Shown in pieces: positions 23,401 to 40,600 of a stretch of 64,000 nt of DNA (within the stretch, counting starts at the first letter, position 1; each line of letters opens with the position of its first letter). Source of the stretch: Lepidurus packardi. Lineage: Eukaryota; Arthropoda; Branchiopoda; Notostraca; Triopsidae. The stretch lies in contig JAKZAN010000006.1 in NCBI GenBank assembly GCA_023053545.1, positions 2,237,001 to 2,301,000 on the forward strand. Direction: 5' to 3'. A program made the translations under genes and the position numbers. The notes under the pieces were generated by a model. It saw nothing but the letters and a program-made list of their open reading frames with translations. It was not told the DNA's origin and did not search any database.

Positions 23401-26400
23401 TAATAAATTCCAAGGCTGCTTTCAAAACCAGCGCAGATAAGCCAATCTCTTCGTTCATGAGCAACTGCTCTAATAGCAGCAAAGGACAATTGACCAAAGG
23501 ACTTAATTTTTCTCGTAAACTTGTATCCAGGCTGGCTAATATAGCATGACCCAATTCCTCCTAAAATCAGATCAATTACACATATTGCATCAGAAATGCG
23601 AATCATGGATACTTGGGAAAACAAAAATGTAATAAACCTAACCGGTCACCATAATAAAAAAAATAGTTACCCCAACAGGTGTAGTTTCTTCCAACTCTGG
23701 GCTATGAGGGAATTCATCGTCCGAGACTAAGGATTCGTTCAGGTCGTCTCCCGTCTCTTGAATAATTTCCCGATACCGATGAATAATTTTCGATTTAGAT
23801 TCTATGAAAAAAAAATTTTTCAGGCTCATAAATAACAAAGTAAGCCTCAACTCACCTTCATCAAGCGCTTCAACTAAGCTGGCAAGAATTGGGGAGGATT
23901 TACGTAGATACTCCAACCACGCTTTCGGCATAGGACAACTGCACTCGGTTTGTCTGATATTCGGCCAACACCGTTTCATCATAAGAACAGCAGGTGCCAT
24001 GCCCAAAATTTGGATGCCTTTAGCTAACGCCGGAGGTACTTCAGGGAGAAGCAACAGCAATTCAGTCACCGCTTTTTCGACATCCAACTCAAAAATAAAA
24101 CACGGCTCTGCATTCAACTTTTCTTCGATAGCATCTAAAATTTCAGATAATAGCAGAAACTTTGATTCACTCAAAGCAGAATCTACCCGTCGACGAAAGT
24201 GCCTGTACTATGTTAACGTAAAGGCCAAGTTGTAGGACGTACTGATTGGAAGTCTGTGTGCTATCTGAACTTTCCAAATACTTGACCAAACCTACATCAT
24301 ACGTATAACTAGTCAATTCGAAAGGTGTAAATTATTCGATAAAAAAACCTTCATTAAGGCGAAGGAAGAGCTTGGACGAATTTTGGCCTATGTCGTTGGT
24401 ATTCAACTCTTTGTTAACAACGTTAAGCCACTCAGCGAGAGCTTGTAACTCTTTTGAATCCGTATAAGGCACGGTTAAGAAAGACACTTGACTCGGAGGA
24501 ATTAGTTGGTAAGCACAAGCATGTGATGCGGTTATCTCGCTTAACGTAGTCACCAACTTTTGCCATCGACGAAGAGTATTAAAAAAAGATGCAAATTTGC
24601 TCTACGAAACGAACAAAAATGAAACTAAAATTTACTCATTCTCGGTAACGGAAATCTGTGCTCACTTGACTGGATACGTTTGTAGTCGTATTCTGTAATT
24701 TGGCGCCAATACTTTGCAGCAGAGTTAAGACAGAAGGCCAAGGAATGCCTGCCTGGCACGCCATATCACAAGAAATCAGGAAAGCATCATCAATCAAACC
24801 TGAAAAGTATAACAGATTGAGATGCAGTCTAAACCCGTCCGCAAAAAAAAATATTTTTAACACTACCTTCGCTTTCACTGCTCTGAATAAGTTGAGGAGG
24901 CGTCTCTGATGCTACTAATGAATCTACGGTTGCTGTTAAAGACAGAGTCCTCAGAGCCGACGATGTGGCCTCGCGTATTCTCGACATTGTTGTACTCTTG
25001 GGCGTCCACTGGCGATTTCCAGTTCCAGAAGGCGAACCACTACCGCTTTTTTGTCTGACTGTTACTTTTAATGGCGAAGTTAAATGCTGGGAAGAAAGCT
25101 GTGACAGACGTTGTACGGTAGCGTTGAAGGCACGACTGAATCTCAACTCATGTCCCCAGTCCGTATCCCACAAGTCGTACAACTAATACAACACGGTGAA
25201 AAAACTAACAAACTTCCACCCGATTTTTTCCCCCTTACTTGTGCAACTTGAACAGCTTCTGCCTGCTCTCCCTGGGCCATGCATGAAGTTAGCAGTTGTG
25301 CAGGAGAAGCTAAAAGGCGGGGAATTAAACCCTGATGGATAGGATTTGTCTTTCCATCGCCAGAACTGTTGCATTGTCCCATGCGTGGCCGATAAGGTGG
25401 GGAATGTATAGATCGGGATCGCGAGCCTTCTCCGCCTGCAATTTGGGTACAGATGTGGATACGTAAAAGATAAATGGAAAAAAGAAGTTACTTACTTGAC
25501 CAACGTTGTGTAGAACTGCCAGATGATGACTTGCGCTCTCGGTCACTTTTGCGTTGGCGACTACGTTTAATATTGGTGGCACTGTCCTGATCCGAGTTGC
25601 TTTGGTACCAAGGTAGGTCTGCAGTTAGGACTACTCGATTGCAGCCCATCTGATGGTTTCGAATGAGCTCTAACCTCCACAAACCTTCGCTGACGTACTT
25701 CATTAACCTACCAAAAAAGGATCACTACATTTAGTGGCGCGAAACGAAACACATTTTTACCTCCGGTGACGCTGCTTAAATAAAGATACTGTAGTTTCGG
25801 ATAACTCAGAAAGCTTCTCGTTCATCCACACCAAAAACGACTTTACAATCGACTTGTCTTGAATAGCGAAAACTGCTGAGATACATGTTCGGGGCTGATC
25901 AGATGAAGAAAACGCATTGGGGTTTATTCCATCATGACCTTCATCGCTACTCAAACTACTTTCTTCTGTAATATGTTGGACGTCAACTGTTTGGCAAAAT
26001 AAACAAGCCCAACAATATTCTAACACGTTTAACCTGGGCAGTAAGGATTGATAAGCGTTGTGTAAGAGAAATGCTATAATATATTTACCGTACGATGTCT
26101 AATTTTATTTTTAAGAAGTATTCTTGACAAGCATTCCAGTAATTTGGCTTTGATTTGGTGGACGACACATTGATAAACTTCTTCATCTGAGCAGTCCAAG
26201 TTGGCGTCAACAGAGCATACAGAGCACCGAAAATAGTCATCAGGCCAAAAAATATGTCTTTTTCATATTCTGAAAAAATGTCGCAAAAAGCCCAGGCAGA
26301 TGTCAAGCTCGGCTGCGTTAAGGCACATGCCAGGGCAGAGTTTTCAATTACTGTTTTCACTAACTCTTTGGGAGTTTGATTTAGAGCCAATCTGCATAAG

Positions 26401-27020
26401 ATTTTCTGACATTCTTGGAACTTGTTCATCAAAACCGTTGTTGCTCGGCTTAGATCCAATAATATGCCGCTGTCTTTCTCTTCATCCACAAGCTATTAGC
26501 ATAAAATGAGTTGTAATTTATATAAGCATTTTTCAGGTCTCGTCATTTACTTCTAGCATCCGACTATCAACGAATGCTGGTGACTCGAAGCCTGAGTTAA
26601 GCTCCCATAGAAATAAGAGGCACTGTATTGCCAACAAAACCTTTTGTGTTTGATCTTCGTGTACTTGTAGTGCCAGGCCATTAGTCTTAGAAAACAAAAT
26701 CAAGTTTTTCAGATAAAGATACTGAATAAACTTACCAGACACCGAAATACACCCAAGTCTATTTTCTTGAAGAGCAGTTCGTGTAAAATTACGCCATATG
26801 CGTTCTTACTGTGGAACTGCTCTCCTGAATAACTATCAACAATTTCGAAATCATAAAAACTTGCCAGCCACTCTTCGACAAGCTTCTGTGCTGCATGTAA
26901 ATCGTCATGATCAGTCCTCGGTGTGGAACTTTCTATAATACCCTCTGACTGGGAGATTGCCTCCATTCGTAGACAATGCAAGACACGGAATGTTTTGACA
27001 ACAAGATATGGTAGTGACAT
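20418..27020 (-). CDS. Zfyve26: Spastizin / FYVE-domain protein 26 homolog
   Basis: About 23 exons, high to low: 27020-26736, 26685-26551, 26492-26089, 26033-25761, 25707-25496, 25435-25239, 25182-24867, 24799-24666, 24601-24349, 24291-24243, 24202-23856, 23801-23671, 23560-23189, 23131-22902, 22848-22721, 22666-22366, 22308-22014, 21960-~21612, 21554-21366, 21299-21032, 20968-20722, 20672-20505, 20447-20418; about 1,770 codons. The diagnostic part is a FYVE finger near residues 1031-1095, made by joining WVPDTE to VLDCMCC, with FHRRHHCRRCGRVVC matching the PI3P-binding R-R/K-HHCR consensus. The rest is helical and Leu-rich with solenoid-like repeats, as in spastizin. Human ZFYVE26 (2,539 aa) works with spatacsin and AP-5 in lysosome reformation. 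This model is shorter, so N-terminal exons may be missing. The exon 18/19 junction and the final exon are uncertain. Confidence 0.87.
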
Positions 27021-27227
27021 TAAACTTCTGTGGCGACCTTCGGAATAATGCTTATTGCAGGAAGTTATGTTAAACCCGTCAGATAGCGCTCTTCAACTTG
27101 AACAATATTATCGGTCGGTTAAATGGACCTTCTCCTCATGTAACTCTCTCTACTAACTTCCACTCTTGATTGAACATCGGTGAAGATTTTAGGAGTCTAT
27201 ATTAATCGCGAAAAGCTGTGACAAATT
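27021..27227. promoter_or_regulatory. Compact bidirectional promoter, ZFYVE26 / AK2
   Basis: Only 207 nt separate the two outward-facing start codons, so both promoters and leaders must fit here. No TATA box is evident. If the ZFYVE26 model lacks upstream exons, this reading would change. Confidence 0.5.
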
Positions 27228-28256
<1,029 letters not shown>

Positions 28257-30658
28257 TTTTTTTAAGGTAATACCTTAAATGAAATACCCGTATTTCATGG
28301 CTGTTAGTTCTTACTTCATTTTCGCGCTAATTTAGGTTCGGTACATATTGGCTAAGACGAACGAAAGTAGTCTGTGTTGCAGTTTACCAATTATAGGTGC
28401 AACTATTCGAAAAATTAACTGCGTCGGCTCACCGTCGTTTTGTTATAACTTCATGAAGGGGTAAAATATACATAATTCACTGCACGACCCAGTGTGTTAC
28501 GAATCGGAATTCAGCAAGAGAGAAGAAAAAGGAAAGCCGTCAGATGAGCTTCCTTCCTTGTTGGGGGTTTTCTTACCACTTTTGCATTACTCCGCACTTC
28601 GTTTTAAACTTCAGTCCCATTTGACGAACATGTCTCGTGGACTACTTTCATACACTGTAAATAAGGAATGTCGCTAGGGCACTCATAGAGGTAGAGTTAA
28701 TAGATTATTAACCTGCCAGATAAAGGAAGTAGGTCTTAACAAAGGATCTCGTCGTGAATTTATGATCTTCAATCCATTTTTTTCTTGAATCTATTACCTA
28801 CAATGGCCTAAGGTTTCAATTTGCACAGACTTACATGGTGGGTGTCCTTTCAAAGAATTATAGGAACTCTATATTGTGGTGAAAAACGAATCCCAAACAA
28901 ACAAAGAATCCCTTTGCTGGTGCCTGGTTTTTCCAGTTACTGGTCTGCATTAATGGTATACAGCTACATCCTAGTGGTGATCTAATGAGAGTCCTCTCTT
29001 TCGTCCTCTCGTCTCGTTCGTCCTCTCTTTGATATTTTGATGTTCGCCGACTTGATGATACGTATGGGTTCTAACGGATTTCATCTTTGTAGTACCTCTT
29101 CACGGTTGTATTTAGCGAACCTTTGCAAAAGTTTTGGAGACAACAGCAGTTAAAACCAAGGCTAATGGTCTAGGGATTGCGTAGTAATGTTGGAGAAAGT
29201 TTCTATTGGTAACGCGTATTGACATGGACTACAGTACAGCTACATTCACGAGCCACATAAGTTTACCACCGTATATAGATATATAGTTTTCATGGTCGTT
29301 GGTTTGGAAAGAGGCAAGAAAGCAGAACTGACAAGAACCGCAAGATCAAAGGTTTTCTTATTGTTGTTTTTTTAATTTTGTTTTTGGTTGAAACTTGCTC
29401 GTTTTTGTGGAGTGTTTTGAGGTTTTGCAGGCTAATGCTTCTACATGGATTGGGATATCCGCTTGAGGATTCTGCCGCGAGAAAGAAAGGGAAAGTAGGC
29501 GTTTTGAGCTACGTCCGGGTTATGGAGGAAATGCCTTTTCACTTGACGAAAATGGTGCCTTCGCTTTTCAAATTAGAGACAAGGACACAGCCCCTACACT
29601 GAAGTTAAGCTAATTTACTGGGATATCCCAGGACGTCACTTATTTTGATCCGCCTTGTGTTTTGGTACGCAGGGAGACATGTAAAGCTTGCTGGGGTTTA
29701 GTGAGCGGTATGGGTGATGGTAAACTTTCTCTACGGGTGATGGCTTCTTCCCCAATTCAAATGTAATTTCTTCCCTGCGTCGTTCTACTCACTAGTTAGT
29801 CCAATATAAATGTAAAAGCACACAACAACACCCCGTCTCTTTTAACGTTTAAAGGGACCTCTTTCTCTCCTCCCAAACACGGGGCAGGAGCTTTCTCCTT
29901 TCTTTCTTTTTCACTCAGTTGCTCTCTCCAGAAAAGGTCCAACCCAATACAAGTGGGTCATCAAAGAAAACGTAGTTTCGTTGGTGCATTGCAATGTCCA
30001 TCACCAACACCACCCATTCTATCGGTGGAAAAGCCCTCATCCTCACTTCAGTATTCCGTATACCAGCCTCTGCATTAGTCTTGCACAGGTGACAAACCGC
30101 GGAGCCCGAGGATTCTTTCAGGGGTTACAAGTGCAAATGGACTACTACAAGGCATAGTTTTCGTCGGGCGAGTGCAGGTCACACGTTAGACCATCCAAAA
30201 GCTTAAAACTGGTCCAGAGAAAGGGAAAACCAGGTCACGCCTTCTTCAGCTTGGGTCTCATCAGAGACCTCAATTTTTGAAAAGTATTGTGCAGTAGTGA
30301 AAGGAAGATTAAAGCCGTAGCCGGACATCGATAAAAAGACTGTATTGCACAAAAGAAAGTTAATTCCGAGCCGAATTTAAAATTCTGTGCTAGTGTCTAT
30401 CGCACCCTCTAGGAGTTCGCTTGGCTTTTTGTTTTCGCTTTTTCGGGTTTAGATTTGAAGGAAAATTCGTAGTGGAAGTGTGAATCACTGTGGTGAAGCC
30501 TGGAATACGACGTCGAAGACACCTTCGCATCTCATTAACCTTGTTTTTTCGCTTTCTCCTTGTCCGAGAAAACTTCCTTACTTAGTCCAGTAGTAGTTGT
30601 CCGATTTCGCTTGAACGTACCAGTTCCGTAGGTCGTTGAAGACATACGGTGCAAGATC
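28257..30658. other. Intergenic, AK2 3' side to protease 5' side
   Basis: About 2.4 kb with no exon I can support. Short open frames (28492-28677, 29378-29602) show no motif or convincing splice context. A CT-rich patch with repeated TCGTCCTCTC-like words lies near 29000-29030. The last few hundred bases probably hold the protease promoter and leader. Confidence 0.4.
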
Positions 30659-33893
<3,235 letters not shown>

Positions 33894-36800
33894 GGTATTT
33901 TTTTTATAAAGCAAACAAATTAACTGAAACGATAAGTGTTGCTTTCAAATGTGACTCCGTCCTCTGTTTATGAAATTCACTGCAGCGCAGGAATAGTTTG
34001 TATTTATTCATAATAAACAATGGAGTCAACCCTGACGAAATTGCAAAGTATAAAATCAGTGAAGATTTTTTGGTTGCTTTTTTTGCATCGGTGCTCATAT
34101 ATAACTTCTCTCAATATTTGTACGTCAACTATGACATATTTAGGAAACATCGCTAATTATTCGTGAACTATAACCATCTAAACGAAAAATGAATCGAAAA
34201 GTTAAAGCCAGGCAAGTGGCAAATTTGACAATGGATTTATAAAACTACGTAATTAAGTGTGACTATCATGTGAATGATGAATCATGTGAGTGATATTATT
34301 GCACTGCTACAATAGATTCGGGTTATATTGCTGGCGCTATGTAGTATGATTTACGCAAGATGTACCGTACTCTACATTTTAAAGTTTATTCGTGGGTTAG
34401 TGCAATATTTGGCATATGTTCTGCAGTACTAGTTGTTTGTTGCCAGTAACCGGCTGTAAGCCTTCATAATTCAGGCGTTGGTAGAATTTCCGTTATTTTG
34501 AAAGCTAACAAGCTTGCGGCTTCCATTAGCCATATAGCACAGCATAACACTATTTTCACAATAGCACAAGCCGGATTCCTTCAATAATGCTGCCTCGTCC
34601 CCATTTCTGGTATTTACTCATGCCAAAGACGCTATTCTTTGCTGGTGCTTTTCAAGCTTATCACCAAACCTGTTTTCAAGCTGTGCGCCATTAAACGCTA
34701 TCTGCGTCCAATAAACTCATCCAGATGGCTTTTTCATAGGCTTAGAGAACGAACTCGCAACTTTGCATGCGGATGCGAATCGGGAAGCAATTTTTGGCCC
34801 CGAAAAGCAAAATCTCCCTTTCAACTATATAGATACATACTTACTTCACTTTACAGCAGTCTCGTATCGCCCTTTTGGTCTGCCAGGACAGAATACCAAA
34901 GAGCAAGCAATCCCTTTTACCCCTCAAAACTCCACAATCCAGACATGCAACATTGCAATCTTGATCAAACCCCCTACGGACAGTTTGGCCACTCAATTAA
35001 CCACCACTTTTATAGCCTTCTTATGTATCCTATTAGAATAAGATAACCAAGCGTCGCCATTCAGAGTAATTACTTTGTGCTGCAACTCACAAGTCTATTA
35101 TACCCTATTAATTAAGCTTTCCAGTAAGCCACTGCTATGTAATTCTCTTTGGTCCTTTCTTGAGCGAAAGCAAGCCAAGGGTGCTTACAAGTTGGAGCGG
35201 CAGAGCGATATGTGTCTTGACAATTAAGAACTTGCCATCTTTTATGTTTCCTGTCACAGAAGAGAAACAAATAACTTCTGCGACTGGTGGCACGACATCC
35301 GAAAGACAAGAGCTTTTATATTTGAGAGGGATAGCCAGCTCACAAAGGCAGCACGGATACGGCAAATATGTGTTGGACATGTGTGGCCAGCAGCCAGCAG
35401 GTTTGAAACAAAGCTTAGTCCCACATCACTAGCAAATGCCAGTTATATCCTCCACACGTGCAAATTTGACTTCAAAGTTAATACCGCGAAAGACAAAAGC
35501 TGAAAAGACGGACAAAAGAGAAACGGTACTTTCCCTATGTAGTATGAAATGAGACCTCGGGAGAAAGATGAAAGGGAACTCGGCGCAAAGTTCGTTAATC
35601 AAGTTATCTTGAGTCAGGAAGTTAACCGAAATAGCGAACTATAGCGACTTAAGCGGCATCATGATAATGAAGAAAAAAGTTTTATCTGGTTAGGCGCTTG
35701 TTTAAAGAACACGTGAAACCCAGCCTGAGGAACTGGTCTTTCGTAAAAAGCTCGTTCTCCAAAACATCGGCTTACTGGCAATTGCCAGGTCTGCCTAGCG
35801 GAAGCAATATATTCTGGATCACCGGAAGCGAGTCCTACGGATCCGTTTTCGAAGCAAAACTATAGATTTAGTGGCTAAAAGAAAAGGTTACCAGTCCCCT
35901 ACCCCCAAACCGGAATCAAAGTTATAGGGCTTCTAACTTACGGGTTATATTCTTAAGACGCTCCCGTATTCGATTTACAATCAATGTCTTTTCTTTATAG
36001 TCGGATCTTCCACCACAACGGCCATAAGCTGAAATCCCTGTGGATATCGCGAGTCTTTTTTCGTACCATTGCACGATCAACTTAATCAAATCAACCCACT
36101 CTACTCTCAAGACAGGACAGCAGCAGCAATTTTTGTACTCTTTCCAAATCGGGTAATCTCGAAGGAAGGCTTAGCTTTCTCTGTAGTGAGGTAGCCATTT
36201 TTCTTGATTGCTGTCACTCGAAAGAAGTATGTTTTTTTGTCGTGCAGCATGGTTTAGGACCTTAAACCTGCCCGATTACTAAGGTGAAAAGGATCGCTTT
36301 AAATTTCGGAGCGCGACCGTCTTCCCAAATTAACCTTTCCCTCCGATGTCTTATTTGTCTTGATTTCTATCCGACAGCTAGTCTATGGCGTAGGATTGTA
36401 TACACCTCCAATTCTTTTTAGACCCCAAACCAAAATGTAAAAACTTAGACCTCTGCGGAATGGCAAGTGTTTTTAGCCAAAAAAGGTAGAAGGCAACCAC
36501 ATTTTCAACGTTTGAGATAAAATTGCTCCTGGCCGGGATACACTTTTCCGCTAAGCAAAGCCTTCGAAACCGAAAAATTTTGCCGATGTGCCGGGCCGAG
36601 TCTGCGCCTTCAAGCTATTTGCAGGAGCTTAAAGCTAGAACCGCACAGGTCTCGTGAGTTCATTCCTGCCCCTACGGGCGCCGACTTCGCACTCGGGCGT
36701 TGCAAGCCACACAAGAGATTTTAACCCTTATCTATCAAAACGTTAACAAAGGTGACATCTCCGAACCAATTTTATTTCTACATTTCCCTAAGCTTGTACA

Positions 36801-37185
36801 GCCCTTTAAGCGATTGCCCGTTGCAAAGTGTAGCTTATAACATATGTATACCTGCGAACACACAAAACGTCAAAGGACATAGTTAGCGGGCAATCAAGAC
36901 TAGCGAATCGATTTGGAAGCCAAGTGCACTCGCTTGTACTGCGGCCAGACACATAATTTGTAGTCCCTATAAAACTGGATAATTCTGAATGCGAGGACGT
37001 TTTCTAGACAACTGTGTTATTATTTCACTTAGCACCTTTTATGCAAACAAAAACATTGTTGAAAGAGTTTTAAGTTTTCCTTTATATAATTGGATCCCTG
37101 TACAAGAATGTGGGTTAATCAAGTGGTTCTTCGCTGAATTAGTGCCAAGTTCTTTGCATATCTAAATAATTTGACGTCTGTACAG
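33894..37185. other. Gene-poor region
   Basis: Apart from the AATAAA at 34012-34017, I find no supported exon. Overlapping open frames at 34639-35046 and 34763-35041 lack domain features and conserved-looking composition. No terminal repeats or transposase motifs were recognised. Confidence 0.4.
34012..34017 (+). promoter_or_regulatory. AATAAA polyadenylation signal of the CLIP protease
   Basis: AATAAA about 120 nt after the stop codon, the first such signal on this strand downstream of the gene. Confidence 0.45.
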
Positions 37186-37633
37186 CAGTAATTGTAAGCT
37201 GAACAGCGTGGAGTCCCACGGCTATAAGCCAGCAGTTCTGCTGCTGAAACGGCGACGGAGCACGAGTGCTGGCTCAGGTAGTCGCTGCGGCATTAATAGT
37301 AACAATATCATGGTGCAGCAAATCTGGTCGTGCTCTTCAGCAGCATCTCGCAGTAATAGCGTGATGCCTGGAGATGCACGGAATTTGAATTGCATCTCAA
37401 GTTTTAATACCAGCAACGACACGTCTGCAACGTCGGTCATGACAGCATCCGGAGCACCAACAAATAATGTTGGAGCGTCAGTTAATACGTGTGCGGCGGC
37501 GGAAGATCGCAGCAATAACAACCCGGCCTTACCCGGCTACGCTTGTTGCAGCAGTCTTTGCCCATGCGGAGGCACCACGGATCCCAGGACGTCCAAGTTT
37601 TTACGACACAACTACGATGGACATCCAAGCAAA
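37186..37633 (+). CDS. Candidate exon, Ser/Asn/Thr-rich, unrecognised
   Basis: An open frame of about 149 codons starts after a plausible acceptor (TCTGTACAG at 37177-37185) and ends at AAA before a GTAATT donor. It has no ATG at its start, so it would be internal or follow a non-coding first exon. The translation has a basic LLKRRRS patch, long Ser/Asn/Ala/Thr-rich low-complexity sequence and a Cys-rich stretch (CCSSLCPCGG). It belongs to no family I know. It could be a chance open frame. No partner exon with matching phase was found with confidence. Confidence 0.3.
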
Positions 37634-40600
37634 GTAATTTCTTGACCAGTATACACAAATATATCGCTGCCTCTATACTACCGACATCATCCATCCCGTA
37701 TAGTGCCTCATAACGGTTAATGGTCATGTCCACGACGCATGCCATCAACATTATAATAGATATGCCCGAAAGCCATTAAATACTTGGCCCACCATGAGCA
37801 CTTTTTATTGGGACAAAAACTCGGGCGATTTCGGTAAAAGCAAGCAGGAAAAGTTTGGTTTGTGGCTTTGGATTGTCGAAGCGCTTCCAAAGAAACGGTT
37901 CGGGAGACATTCATGGACTTTTGTCACGGCATTATATGATTGATTGATTAGGCACTTCCAATAATTTTTGCTCCTGCCTTATCTTTCTTTGACAGGAAAA
38001 CGGTCTAATTTTAATCTTATTTTAAACGGTCTACCTTTAATCTTTAGTACCGTTTCTTATTTACATGAAAATTCAAAAGCGAAAGAAAATTTGTACAGAT
38101 TTGTGGAAGAGTTCGCCTTTGCAAGATGTCGGAGCGTGGATTTTTTAAAATCTTCTATTCTTCTTGGTTCTTTCTTGTCTTTTGAGGTATAAAATAGGTA
38201 GTATTGACGTGTGTAACCTATATATGGTTGAGACAACCCCAAGCAGTGTAGCATGATAGTGACGGCATAATGATTTCCAACCCAACAACAGCGAATTGGC
38301 TTCTTGTTTTGCTTTTTGGAGGACGTCGTAAGAAGTTGGAGAAAGGTGGACCAAGATTAAACTTTCGGACCGTCATCAGAGAGAACCAGGAAAGACACAA
38401 GATTTTTTTTTTCAAGTCTGTTTATGTCAACGTAATAGATAATATCGTTCAAAAACTGAGAATGGACACTGTGATGATGAACAAGGTGAAGACGCAGAAG
38501 CTTCGCAGACTCGGATTTGGAGTGACTTCCGGAGGAGAGTCAGGTCTTCTTGACGACTCTTCCCCTGAGAGCTTCCCTTCTCGTACTATATGTTACGGAG
38601 TAAGGATATATATTTCTAAAAGCTATACTATACTGTAGCGGGCTTGCCACTGGTTTCGGGAAGAAAAGGAGAGAGACCTAGAAGCCCTTTTGCTACAGCT
38701 AGAACAGGAAGTCATATCCGGCTGCTCTATATATTCGATGCTCCAATAAATCCTTTTTTTACTAGGACCCTTTTCTGATTTTTTTTCTTACTTCCTTCCT
38801 TGTGTATCCTTTTGCCCTGCAATGGTCGTCGTCCGACTTCCTCCAAGGGTTAGAGTAACTCCATACTTGCCTTTTTTGGGGCCTGGATTCGATAATTGAA
38901 GAATATGAAAAGAGCTGTTCGCAGAATTGGGAGCAAATTCGTGCTTTTTCAAGAGTGCTTATTCCCGTATGAGGATCCAATTTAACAGCTTTCGGTTGAA
39001 AGCATAGTTAATATTTATCGGTGTTTATACCCAGTGATCCACAGGAAGCCGAGGTCTTCATTATATTGATAAGGCTCAGCATCTTAATGTTTACGCGGAA
39101 ATATTACCGGGTCGTCTATCTCGCAACCAGGCTCATTCCCAGTGCGGAGTCGATCTTTCAAAGTGAGGTGACGTATCCCCTGATGAGAAACGCTTTTCCG
39201 AGTAGATAGCTAGGGCCAAAAGGGCACAGAATACCCCTGATCAACGGTGCTGGCTCCTCCATGTTGTTATTTATTATGGATAGAGACTATTGAACCTATA
39301 TCCTGTCTTGGTCTTCCACTTTTTTCTTTTTAGGTATTACTGTACCCCGAAGAAGGATGGGCTAAGAGTGCTACTAATGCTTACTGGTTACTCTCTATGC
39401 CTTGGTGGAGTCGAAGCAGATGCAAGGTCGTGGAAGTGGCAGGTACACGCAGGTAAAAATCTTCCAAAGTGAAGGAATTTGAATTGTCAATATTTGCCTC
39501 AATATAATATTGCTACAGCTAGTTTTATGTCTGGGAAACGGCGCACGGGGCCAACACTTTAAGTAGATTGAAATTCAAGTCGTAAAACTTGTGGTGCTCT
39601 AGAAGGTCTTAGAATTGTAAACCTTACTTTGAGTGCCTGTGCTTCAGGCTTTTCCCTCCAACATATTTATGTACGGAAAGGAAGAAAAATTACTACTTCT
39701 TAAACCAGTGGGGTTGAGGTCAGTATACTCTGTCAAGTTAATGCTAGAAAGAATGACTTGCTAGATGGACTTGCCGAAGTCGCTCCGTGTGGTCCCTACG
39801 GGATGTCGGGTGTATTTGGACCTACATATTTACCAAGTGCAGAAAGGAAAGATTAATAGGCCGGCCCGGTAATGTTAAACTTTGGCTAACTTGAAATTAA
39901 GAAAGTCCCTTTCGTACCTACTGGTCTAGTAAATCCTTTCTTAGCGAAATTTACACCGAAGAGACGTGACTCACTGAGCAAATTCGTGCGCATTAACCTG
40001 TTTATAGTATCCCGAAGTCTCCATGTCAGCAAACTTAGCGTAGTAGTAGTAACTCAATTTGGGTACCGAAGTTAGCATTTTGGTGGGCATGTTTGCCAAA
40101 GTTGTGGTAGTCGTGTGTACAGTACAAACTTTTTTATGCTAAAAAGTTTACAAGGTATGCAATTGCTGCAATAATACGGTTAGAAATTCCCATCGGTCCA
40201 AACTATTCAGCAAGTTTCTAAATTGTCTGGCTATATATTTTTTTCTTTTCTTTAAAACCAAATATCCTTGCCTAAGACGATTTTAAGATTTTGTTGCAAC
40301 TCTGCTTATTTATATACCCTGTAGTCATCTCTTTTGCCATTTTCTGCTTTTTCTGGTTTCAGAGAGTTCAAGTTTTTGCAGTGGCGACAGACGGGAGTCC
40401 ACATCAATGTTGGTCAAATGGCAAGTTCCGAGTTCTGAACTAGTCGTAAACCCGTTCCTTCTATGTAAATATATAAAAACTCGTACAAGTTGTCAAATAG
40501 GTTTTGTCTGTCCACCAATATAAAGCTAGGTCATTTTACACAGTTCTGCCAAAGTTATCTTCCATTTTTTAAGTCGCAGTTTATTTTCATCGAATTACGA

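Noticed and set aside
28990-29030. CT-rich TCGTCCTCTC-like repeats considered as a minisatellite
   Set aside because: Units are few and irregular; too weak for a repeat call.
34639-35046. 135-codon open frame downstream of the protease
   Set aside because: A second frame is equally open over the same bases, there is no conserved motif, and no transposon signature could be recognised.
38270-38638. 122-codon Arg/Lys-rich frame
   Set aside because: No acceptor or donor of quality and no homology signal; considered chance.
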